NCBI GenBank assembly: GCA_027475525.1
Contig: JAMWFC010000081.1
Location: 62,001 to 126,000, forward strand
DNA length: 64,000 bases
Source of the DNA: Macrolepiota albuminosa
Lineage: Eukaryota > Basidiomycota > Agaricomycetes > Agaricales > Agaricaceae
Direction: 5' to 3'
The notes beneath the pieces are model-generated. The model did no database searches, was not told the origin of the DNA, and saw only the letters and a list, made by a program, of their open reading frames with translations. How positions within the stretch are numbered: position 1 is the first letter of the stretch; every line of letters starts with the position of its first letter. Shown here piece by piece: positions 21,754-30,461 of this stretch. The position numbers and the translations under genes were made by a program.

Positions 21754-24700
21754 TAAAGTCAAAAGCAGGTGTGGGGGAGACTGCCCAAGTATTTTCTAAG
21801 AAATACAAACCTGTGGCTAGAAAAGTTAAGCCTGTACTAGGTACCTCACCTGAGGAGTTTAGAATTGAGAGGTGCATTACTGGAGACCCACTGGCAGACA
21901 TGCCTCAATTGGATCCCAATCCACCAGAGTTCAAACCCACAGGGAGATACACAGCTGAGTGCAAAGAAGTCATTGACCAAGCCCATGGTGATGGTTTTCT
22001 TTGGCCAGAGGAGATGAAAGCAGTACATCACCTTATGATGCTGCAAAACCAGGCTTTTGCATGGGATGATTCTCAAAGAGGCAGGCTGAAGGAGGAATTC
22101 TTCCCTCCAGTAATCATGCCAGTAATACCTCACACCCCATGGGTGTTGAAGAACATTCCCATTGCACCAGGTCTTAGGGATAGAATCTGCAAAATGATAA
22201 AGCAGAAGATTGAGGCAGGGGTCTATGAACCCTCTAACTCCTCATATCGCTCCCAATGGTTTACAGTGTTAAAGAAGGATGGTGAAAGCTTGAGGATAGT
22301 CCATAGCTTAGAGCCCTTGAATAAAGTGACCATAGCACATTCTGGGTTGCCACCAGCAACTGAAGAATTAGCTAGTCATTTCTCAGGCAGAGCTTGTGGG
22401 GGAATCTTTGACTTGTATGTAGGATATGATGAGAGAGTACTAGATGTACGCTCTAGGGATTATACTACATTCCAGACACCATTTGGTGCTCTGAGGTTGG
22501 TTACCTTACCAATGGGATGGACAAATTCAGTGCCTATCTTCCATGATGATATTACATTCATCTTGAAGGATGAGATACCACATGTAACTTGGCCATACAT
22601 TGATGATGTACCAGTCAGAGGGCCACCTCATAGATATGAGTTACCAGATGGTGGTTGTGAAGTCATACCAGAGAATCCAGGCATTAGGAGATTTGTATGG
22701 GAACACCTACTCAATGTGAATAGAGTGTTACAAAGAATCAAATATGCAGGAGGGACTTTCTCTGGAAAGAAATCAGTAGTATGTGCAGATGAGATTGTGG
22801 TTGTTGGCCATAGATGCTCTTATGAAGGGCAGAAGCCAGAGACCAAGAGATTTGCCATAGTGATGGGATGGGGTGACTGCAGGGATAAACATGAAGTAAA
22901 GTCATTCTTAGGGACCTGTGGTACCTTTAGATCCTTTATCAAGGATTATGCCAAGGTAGCAGCACCTATCAATAAACTTACTCAGAATAATGTACCTTTT
23001 ACTTGGGGAGAAGAACAGCGCTCTGCAATGGCACAAATGAAAAAGTTGCTGGCAGAAAGTGCTCCTTTAAAACCCATTGACTATGAGTCAGGAGGTGCAG
23101 TAGTTCTGTCAGTGGATACATCCTGGATGGCAGTGGGTTTTGGAATCTTCCAAGAAGACCCAGACAATCCTAAAATGCGCACTTGTGCCAAGTTAGGATC
23201 TATCACCCTGAATGAGAGAGAAGCTAGATTTTCTCAACCAAAAAGAGAGCTATATGGTCTCATGAGATCTCTACTAGCCAACAGGCATTGGCTAGTTGGT
23301 TGTAGAAAATTAGTGATAGAGACAGATGCCAAGTATCTTAAGGGGATGCTAGGAAATCCTGGAGTAGGACCCAATGCCACTATCATGAGATGGATTGAGA
23401 GTGTCCTACTCTACCACTTTACCTTAAGGCATGTGCCAGGCAAAACATTCAGTGTGGATGGATTGTCAAGGCGGCCTAAACAGCCAGGAGATGAGGAGTA
23501 CCCACCAGTTGATCCTGAGTTAATGGATGAACCCAAGTCTATGAACTATGAGTATCCAGACAAGCTCAATAATGTACCTGGTTGGGAAGACTGGGAACCT
23601 TTGGAACTTGAAGAGTTTGCAGACCAAATTGATACTAGAGGTGGCTATCTAAACATGGTAGCCACTGAAGTATCAGATTTTGAGCAAGAACTTTGTAAAG
23701 CCAGGTCCCAAGAGCAGGAACTCAGGAATGGCATCTTGAGTCAAACACCAGGGACAAGCATGAATCCAGTAGCAGTATTAGCTATGACCATGCCTCTGTT
23801 ACCAGTGGAGGACCAAGAAATCAGAGTAGAGGACACACAAACCTATCTAGAGCACAGGAAGGGTGGTGAGGGTGAAGACTGGGATAATCTACTACCCACT
23901 GTTCAGAGTTGGTTGCAAGACCCAGGTACAGAACCCAAGAATCTACAAGGCTGGGATCTAGAGAAGTTTAAGAAGTTTGCTAGGCAATTCTTCTTTGACA
24001 AGAAGGGGAGATTGTATAAGCGCTGTCATGAGGAGAAACATAAACTAGTAGTCCAAATTGATAGACGAATGTTCATGCTTAAATCAGCCCATGATGCCTT
24101 AGGACATAGGGGAGCCTATGCCACCAAAATGCTTATACAGGAGCGCTTCTGGTGGCCTGGCATTGAAGGGGATGTGCAGTGGTATGTTGGGACTTGTCAC
24201 AATTGTCAAATCAGACAAAAGACAGTAGTCAACAGAGAACCAACTGTAACTTATACTCCCTCCATCTTCCAAACAATTCACATTGATACCATGCACATGA
24301 CACCAGCCTCCAATGGCTGTAAGTACATAGTACATGGCAGGTGTGCCTTGTCTTCTTGGATGGAAGGTAGACCCCTGAGGAAGGAGAACCATAAGACCAT
24401 TGGTCAATGGTTGTTTGAAGATGTGATTTGCCGCTGGGGCTGCATTGCAGAGATCATCACAGATAATGCTGGACAGTTCAAGCAGGTCACTGCCTGGTTG
24501 GAAAAGAAGTATGGGATCAGAGGTATTACTATCTCCCCTTACAACTCACCAGCTAATGGTAGAATTGAAAGACCTCATTGGGATGTCAGGCAAGCTTTGT
24601 TCAAGGCCTGTGAGGATCGCACCAAGTGGTTCTGGTTCTTCTACCATGTGATGTGGAGTGACCGTATAACCATTAGGCAGAGATTTGGATGCTCACCATA

Positions 24701-25313
24701 CTTCATGGTCACTGGTGCTCATCCTACTCTACCCTTGGATCTAGCAGAGGCCACTTGGCTGGTAGAATTACCAGAAGGACCTCTGACTACTGAGGAGTTG
24801 ATTGGATATCGTGCTAGAGCCCTAGCCAAACACCACCAACATGTAGAGGAAATGAGAGAGCGAGTTGGGAAGGCTAAGCTCCAATGGGCATTGAAGTTTG
24901 CAGAAGAGCATAAAAGCTCAATCAAAGACTTCAATTTTAAACCATTGGACTTGGTACTAGTCAAAAACATGACTACAGAAAGTTCATTCAGTGCTAAGAT
25001 GTTGCCACGATTTCATGGGCCTATGGTAGTAATTGCCAAGACTCAGGGTGGTAATTACATTGTAGCAGAACTAGATGGGTCAGTTTGGCAAGCACGGGTA
25101 GCTGCTTTTCGAGTTGTACCTTACAAGGCTCGCAAAAAGCTAATCTTGCCTCAGGGCATAGAAAAGTGGGTGGATATTACACCTGCTAAGCTAAAAGAGC
25201 TAAGGGAAGAACTGCGAAAACCTACAGAGTTAATCACCAAAGACATCTCATTTGGCACGGTAAGGCTCCATGAGCCTACTGACCAAGAGTTGGGTCTGCC
25301 ACAGACTGATTGA
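21678..25313 (+). CDS. retrotransposon Pol: RT, RNase H, integrase
   Basis: The frame has 1211 codons. Reverse transcriptase begins near residue 175 (VYEPSNSSYRSQW) and has the active-site YIDD near residue 306. The RNase H domain begins at VVLSVDTSW near 476 and includes IETDAKYLKGML. Integrase has an HHCC zinc domain (HDALGHRG near 803, CHNCQ near 838). Its core carries D, D and E at IDTMHM (868), TDNAGQF (928) and NGRIERPH (961), and a GPF-like motif (PRFHGPM) near 1111. All catalytic residues that I can check are present. Integrase after RNase H defines Ty3/gypsy. Apart from the 77-bp duplication at the front the frame is unbroken. Confidence 0.92.
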   Translation: MSAYLNGHLAQIPDSLEELLVQEENLKSKAGVGETAQVFSKKYKPVARKVKPVLGTSPEEFRIERCITGDPLADMPQLDPNPPEFKPTGRYTAECKEVIDQAHGDGFLWPEEMKAVHHLMMLQNQAFAWDDSQRGRLKEEFFPPVIMPVIPHTPWVLKNIPIAPGLRDRICKMIKQKIEAGVYEPSNSSYRSQWFTVLKKDGESLRIVHSLEPLNKVTIAHSGLPPATEELASHFSGRACGGIFDLYVGYDERVLDVRSRDYTTFQTPFGALRLVTLPMGWTNSVPIFHDDITFILKDEIPHVTWPYIDDVPVRGPPHRYELPDGGCEVIPENPGIRRFVWEHLLNVNRVLQRIKYAGGTFSGKKSVVCADEIVVVGHRCSYEGQKPETKRFAIVMGWGDCRDKHEVKSFLGTCGTFRSFIKDYAKVAAPINKLTQNNVPFTWGEEQRSAMAQMKKLLAESAPLKPIDYESGGAVVLSVDTSWMAVGFGIFQEDPDNPKMRTCAKLGSITLNEREARFSQPKRELYGLMRSLLANRHWLVGCRKLVIETDAKYLKGMLGNPGVGPNATIMRWIESVLLYHFTLRHVPGKTFSVDGLSRRPKQPGDEEYPPVDPELMDEPKSMNYEYPDKLNNVPGWEDWEPLELEEFADQIDTRGGYLNMVATEVSDFEQELCKARSQEQELRNGILSQTPGTSMNPVAVLAMTMPLLPVEDQEIRVEDTQTYLEHRKGGEGEDWDNLLPTVQSWLQDPGTEPKNLQGWDLEKFKKFARQFFFDKKGRLYKRCHEEKHKLVVQIDRRMFMLKSAHDALGHRGAYATKMLIQERFWWPGIEGDVQWYVGTCHNCQIRQKTVVNREPTVTYTPSIFQTIHIDTMHMTPASNGCKYIVHGRCALSSWMEGRPLRKENHKTIGQWLFEDVICRWGCIAEIITDNAGQFKQVTAWLEKKYGIRGITISPYNSPANGRIERPHWDVRQALFKACEDRTKWFWFFYHVMWSDRITIRQRFGCSPYFMVTGAHPTLPLDLAEATWLVELPEGPLTTEELIGYRARALAKHHQHVEEMRERVGKAKLQWALKFAEEHKSSIKDFNFKPLDLVLVKNMTTESSFSAKMLPRFHGPMVVIAKTQGGNYIVAELDGSVWQARVAAFRVVPYKARKKLILPQGIEKWVDITPAKLKELREELRKPTELITKDISFGTVRLHEPTDQELGLPQTD

Positions 25314-25956
25314 AGTCAGAAAAATAAACTATGATATATATTTCAAAGAAATAATAAAGCCTAGTTCTGTTCTGAGTTTTAAAACAGTATGATGGAAAAG
25401 TGGTGTGGCCATAGAAGAGCTATCCAAGAGAGGTACTAGTCTAAGGGAGGTAACTACCAACCAAAAATAAGACTAGACCTCAAAGGAAGTCAGTGACCAA
25501 CGGAAACTATGATGGAACGCAAGCACATAGTGCCGCCGTTCAGATCTAGACCGACGTTGAGACTTAACAAGGGTGAGCAAGCGCAGCAATGCGCGCGTTC
25601 AAACCCTCGGGGGAAGCATGGTTTAATCAATTAACTGGTAACAAACTCAGAACGGATTAAACGTTGACTTGATAAGCTGACGTACGTGTTCGAACCGAGT
25701 GCGGTACAAAGTTTTGATTAAATAAAGCACGAGGGATCGGCGTGTCGAGAGTTCGAACCCCAGGAGGAGAATAAAAATAAATTCGAAAAAAAGAATGAAA
25801 CGTGTGGTTAAGTTATCAATTGTAAAACTTAAAAATCGCACGTCTTCGGACTTAAGGGATTTATTGGGGTACTACGGATTAGAAGAGAGAGGGGGGGAAC
25901 TATTTTAAGGCTATACTAAGCAGACACAGAGATGGTGTTTGCAACGGGGAAGCCGT
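25314..25956. other. non-coding part of the element after pol
   Basis: No long frame is present. Three short pieces resemble tRNA T-arms (GTTCAAACCCTC near 25598, GTTCGAACCGAG near 25688, GTTCGAACCCCAGG near 25751), but no complete tRNA can be drawn around them. The rest is AT-rich. Confidence 0.4.
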
Positions 25957-27220
25957 TTATACTGCCACGGGGTCTTCGGATCCCTCCTGCGGGAGGTCTT
26001 GAAACTCGATGTCAGAATCGTCCTGTCCAGACTGTAAATAAAGCAGTTTAAGTGACACAGACATGGCAGTTATCAAAGACGTACCGGCAGTGAGACTTGG
26101 AGAGCGTGCAGTAACGAACCTGCTTGGTCCACCTCAGAAGGGCCCAGGGTCTTGCTAAGGCGTGCGCGGCGGTCCGAAATGAGCTTGAACGTCTGCAGCG
26201 CAATGTCGAGTTGAAAGAGCTGGTGTTGCGCGGCTAAGTCAACAGCGTTAAGATGCTTTTGGAGGTCAGCATGAGGAACCGCCTCGTCGTCATCAGCTAG
26301 TTGAACGGCGTCAAGAACGTGGTCAACCTCGGAAAGCAACGCCAACGCGTCGTCGTGGCCAGGGAGGTGGTTAGCTGGGTAACCAGCGTTTAAGCAGAAA
26401 ACGAGGCAACAAAGTGACAGGAACGCACCCAACGCGGGTTGTACCTTGAGCTTCTTTGCTTTAGGTTTCCCCTCGGGATCAACCTGAGGAGGGGGAAGAG
26501 ACAGCGTTAGCGTATCCAATCGACGCGCAACTAAGTCAAGCTTGCGAGCTAAGACCTACGTTAGCACGACGTTTGGTGGAGCGAACGGCTGGCGTACAGA
26601 GCATCTCGACGTCCTTGTCCTGAGCTCGGCGCTGGGCCTAGGGCAGAAAGAATGAAGAGATGGTAAAATCACAAGAGTGGAAGGGGCTTACCTCTTCGCG
26701 CTCCCTTTTAAGTCTCTCGCGTTGACCAGTGATGATAAGGGCATCGGCAAAAGAGAAGAAAGCTCTTACGTCGCCCGAATCACCAGCTGCGCTGCGGTCG
26801 AGTAACGGGAGAAGCTCCGAGAGAGCCTCGCAGAGGCCTCGCTGGTCGGAAAGACGAATGAAGGTACCCTCGTCAGAAAAACGCTGGAGAAATTTGAGCA
26901 AGGAAGGAGAAAAGTGTAGGAAGACAAACCCAGCCAATGCTACCAAGATAACGTGCCCGGTCTGCAGGAGTACCCGGAAAAGACTTTGCAATTGCAAAAA
27001 GTCCGAAGGCTGCTTCTGCAAACATGGGGTACTTAATGACCCCCACGATAACCTTGTTACTGTCCCGTTTGACGGCACGCTGAAATAAGGCGTAGAAATC
27101 AGTCGGAGCAGGTGGGTTTGGAGGCGGAGGGACAGCAGGTCCGGAAGGCGAAGTCGTGATAACAACTTGAGGACGAGTCTTGGGGGCAACCATCTTGCGA
27201 GGAGCAGTGGGGGGAGCCAT
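25957..27220 (-). CDS. antisense spliced gene inside the retrotransposon, unknown protein
   Basis: Five exons (26930-27220, 26692-26883, 26560-26637, 26085-26483, 25957-26031) join in frame through four introns of 46-76 nt with GT...AG ends and give 344 aa. All four junctions fall between codons. The N-terminus is Ala/Pro-rich (PAVPPPPNPPAPTDFYALF). An ordered-looking part follows (KVIVGVIKYPMFAEAAFGL, RLSDQRGLCEALSELLPLL), then a charged helix (RERLKREREEAQRRAQDKD) and basic stretches (STKRRAN, KPKAKKLK). The C-terminus is acidic (SGQDDSDIEF...EGSEDP). The basic stretches could be nuclear signals. I recognise no family. It lies between pol and the 3' LTR, opposite to the element's own genes. 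Confidence 0.6.
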
Positions 27221-27420
27221 AGGGAAAGCATGGACAACCCATGTCGTGTTTAAAGCCTCACCGGATGTGATCGCACGGATAATGGGAAAAGAGGAAAGCA
27301 AAGAAATTTATTTTCTGTCTACTGCAGAAGAAAAATTTTAGCTGGGCCGAGACAGACGATCGAGAACCAGCAGGGCTCACCAAGCTACCAACGACGACTG
27401 AGGACAGTCATCATATAAGC

Positions 27421-27430
27421 GTGGGGGAGG
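27421..27430 (+). other. polypurine tract
   Basis: GTGGGGGAGG lies directly before the 3' LTR, the expected place and composition for the plus-strand primer of reverse transcription. Confidence 0.75.
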
Positions 27431-28387
27431 TGATACGTCTGCCTCACTCGAGGCAGACAAACAAATGTCAAAGTCCCAATACCCTAAATACACCGAAAAC
27501 TGTAGGTGTGAGTCGAAACCTGTAGACTCGGGAACGACTCACCACAAAAAATCAACCCTAAGATAATACGCAAAAGACAATAAAAGTCCAAGTCAGTCAG
27601 CGGTAAAACGCGAGCCAGCAGTGATCAGAGTGATGTGGCGGCAATAACCGTGGTGGCAGTGCTTGATGAGGAGATCTCGGCATAATCTCCGAGATCAGAT
27701 CCCCATCAAAGCTGACATCACCATTAACGCACACATCAAATCGACGTCTCGACTCCAGAGCATACTGCTCCTCCGTACCCGCAGACCACCGACACAAGAG
27801 ACCATCCGTCACGGCCACGAAACGATAAAACGACAGCTGAGGGCAAAAGAAGAGACAGGAGAAAGGAATAAGGGGAAGGAAGAAGGAATAACCAGAGGGA
27901 TCGACGGGGAAAAGGATTAGCCTCTAACAAGGCTTCGGCGACACGACCTACCGGTGCCCAGACCCGGTAACGGCCACGCCGGGTCGCCGAACACACCAAA
28001 CACCACGGCTAAGCTCGTTACCGCGCGAGTACGCGATGGTCCGTGCGTAGAAGGAAAACATATAAAAGGGGTGGGATTTTGGGGGAGTCGGGCAAGCAAT
28101 CGACTTGCCACGGCTCGGAGTCCCCAGGGAGCGGACGTCTTAGGCCAATAGCACTTAGATTGACTTCGGGATTAGTATTAATACTATTTGCTCCCAATTT
28201 CGAGTGTGACTTTTTAAGTACATTCAAATTAAACAATAAAAATTAAAACTCTACTGCATTTTACAAAGTGTTAGTGCGCGCAACGTTGCCCCACGAGCCA
28301 TTGTGAATTAAAGTCGAAATTACACAAAAGCTAGTCTGACTTTGTTTAGACTACTTTAATTAAAAGTACACTTTACATTTCGCATCA
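27431..28387 (+). repeat. 3' LTR
   Basis: 957 bp, the same as the 5' LTR wherever compared. It ends GCATCA and is followed by ACAC, which repeats the four bases before the 5' LTR. Confidence 0.95.
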
Positions 28388-28639
28388 ACACGCGATAGTA
28401 CCAACCTCGATCAGATTACTTACTAGTGCGTATTAATCTCTGTGTTACCGTTCCATATTCCAACAGAGGGCAGCATTTGTCGCCACTTCTAGCCCATTTT
28501 CCCTTATTGGGAAATTCGCCCTGGACCCTTAATTCACGATTCACTGCAGAGGACCCTGTAAAACTGGATGCGTTTCAAATCGGACATCGGCTCGCCATCA
28601 TTACATATGTACGCAGGTCATCTGAGCACAAGGAATTTA

Positions 28640-29043
28640 AACACAGTCACATGCAGTACAACTATCTGACCTCACGGGGTGTGTTATTGAAATATATGAG
28701 TGCAGGAGTTTACACGACTCGCACTTTTCCTGAGCCTTACAATCAGACAAGTCCCTTGGGCAAGCTAAAGTGCCATTTTTGCGTCAGAGCATTTTTCGCC
28801 AGAGAATTTTTGCCCGTGCGTCTTGTCAACCTCGAAATCACCTGATTGTGCCAACAACTAATGTGGGGACAGCCATCTGGATTTTCAACTTCTCTTTGAA
28901 GGCTTACCAGTCCCTTGGACCACCATAGAATGTTCCTTTCCGCTTAAGCGAAGACTTTTTTCTATAAAGCGATTTCTCGAAGACGTTGAGTTGTCTCGAG
29001 GAAGTCCCGAATTCTCAACTGCGGACCCTTACATAACTCAATA
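28640..29043 (+). promoter_or_regulatory. upstream region of copy B, homologous to that of copy A
   Basis: It contains GACTCGCACTTTTCCTGA near 28717, a TATAAA at 28963-28968 about 75 bp before the start codon, and a run matching the copy A leader up to the ATG. Between the LTR and about 28640 no gene is seen. Confidence 0.55.
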
Positions 29044-29867
29044 ATGCGCTGTGGAACATTCTTTGCGTCACTTTTGTCTCTGCAGTTCCTCTTCGCTGCC
29101 GCTGTCCCCGCCGCCTTAGAAACCCCCGGCGGTCTGACAATTGGTGCAATCATTAACTTGCTTGGGATCGGCATCGTTCGACACATAAACGTGACCATCA
29201 CTGTACGCCGTCTTTTCCGTAACCGCGAATTGTTATGTTGAAAACAAGATCTGACGATCACTTTCCGCAGCTTGAAACGTTGGTCGACAATCAAGTCCAG
29301 TGAGTTCGCAGTGACTTTAGTCATCCCTACCTAACAGACCGCCAAAAGAGTTGATTTTGATGGTCCGTCTGTGACTGTTATCTGAATCTACCAATGTAAT
29401 GACATCGGGTCTCATAGCCAAGAACCCGCTTCCGTTTGAGTTGAGCATCGACCGTGTCGTGAGCTCTGCAGGGCTCAACGGCACTGTTTTTGCGGCATTC
29501 GACCATACCTTCTCCACCCCTTTTGTCATCAAATCTCTTCACACAGCGAACTCAGGCATATTCGGCAATGTCTCTCTTCCTCAAGGAGCGTTGGCGTCGC
29601 TTTCTATTATTCCTGTGGGTGCTCTAGATTTGTTGAATACGGATGTGTTCGTTCGGTAGGTATTCTTTCTTGTTTTATGTATCGCCGTAAATGCTGACCG
29701 CAGACTCTTTTTGTAGCGCGGGAACTATCAACGGCAAGTTGGGCTTTCCTCTTCAGATTGATGGTTTGAAGCAGTCGAATGTACCAACTACGTAAGTCAA
29801 GACGTTGACACTACTGTGATCCCTACAAAGTACCTTTTATAGGTACGATCTTGCTTTGTCCCCTTAA
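29044..29867 (+). pseudogene. small secreted protein, divergent paralogue B, with a broken splice acceptor
   Basis: Exons by comparison with copy A are 29044-29202, 29271-29299, 29338-29362, 29402-29655, 29717-29791 and 29843-29867, summing to 189 codons in frame. It has a signal peptide (FFASLLSLQFLFAAAVPA), then GLTIGAIINLLGIGI, and the conserved block from NPLPFELSIDRVV to LLNTDVF. Exons 1, 2, 4 and 5 have the same lengths as in copy A. At the acceptor of intron 3 the expected AG reads TG (29400-29401) at the position where copy A has AG, so exon 4 cannot be joined normally. An internal ATG at 29399 could start a shorter product without signal peptide. Its function is unknown. Confidence 0.5.
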
Positions 29868-30461
29868 ATTCCGATTTTGGTGGATCTGGTCATCAATACA
29901 TGTGGTGTCCTGAAAGAAAAGGAGGGTGTACTTGTTTAGTTTTTTCAAAGGCATTCATCATTTGAGACGACGGTACCTACTGAGTTGGTTGTGTATCTTG
30001 AAATTAAGGTTTTCTGCTACTTAGCAAACACTGTATAGTCGAAGGCTGAGTTTACAGCGTGTAAGCTCTTTATTTTTTATTTTTTCTTGGTGGTTCTATT
30101 TGTACTAGACGTATCTACATTTGTTAAGAAAAGGATAGGGTGTTCTGTGGTGTGCGTTCACTGTGATACTTGTCGGCCCACCTAAGGGAAATAATTTGGA
30201 AGTTTGCGGTCGCATTTCGTAGCCCGCGCTTGATGGCATTACTTAATATATAATTTTGATCTACGACGCAATTTGTCGCCTCCCAAGGCCTGTGCCCTTA
30301 TATTCTGGCTAGAGCATCCTTTGTAATTGGATAACGACGTAGATAAGAACGGGTATCATATATTATTATATTGTAACGACATGGAGGAACTAGTTATACA
30401 TGGATCAAAAGGAAAACATTTGATTGGAACTGTCCTGGGTGAAATCGAAAGTACACCTAAA
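29868..30461. other. intergenic, no gene seen
   Basis: Convergent space between copy B and SMC4; AT-rich, probably both 3' UTRs. Confidence 0.5.

Larger units (their letters stand above)
17820..28387 (+). mobile_element. Ty3/gypsy LTR retrotransposon
   Basis: A 10,568-bp element is bounded by direct repeats 17820-18776 and 27431-28387, both beginning TGATAC and ending GCATCA. The flanks carry ACAC on both sides, a 4-bp target duplication. The internal order is primer-binding site, gag with a zinc knuckle, aspartic protease, RT, RNase H, integrase with a GPF-type C-terminus, a region with an antisense gene, polypurine tract, LTR. Integrase after RNase H places it in Ty3/gypsy. Coding capacity is spread over several frames. 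It sits between two divergent paralogous genes. Confidence 0.95.

Noticed and set aside
25741..25780. Possible tRNA gene around GTTCGAACCCC
   Set aside because: A T-arm-like piece is present, but no acceptor stem, D arm or anticodon arm could be folded around it.
26729..27088. Plus-strand 119-codon frame opposite the antisense gene
   Set aside because: It is the shadow of exons 1-2 of the minus-strand gene; only the minus strand has consistent splice sites and phase.
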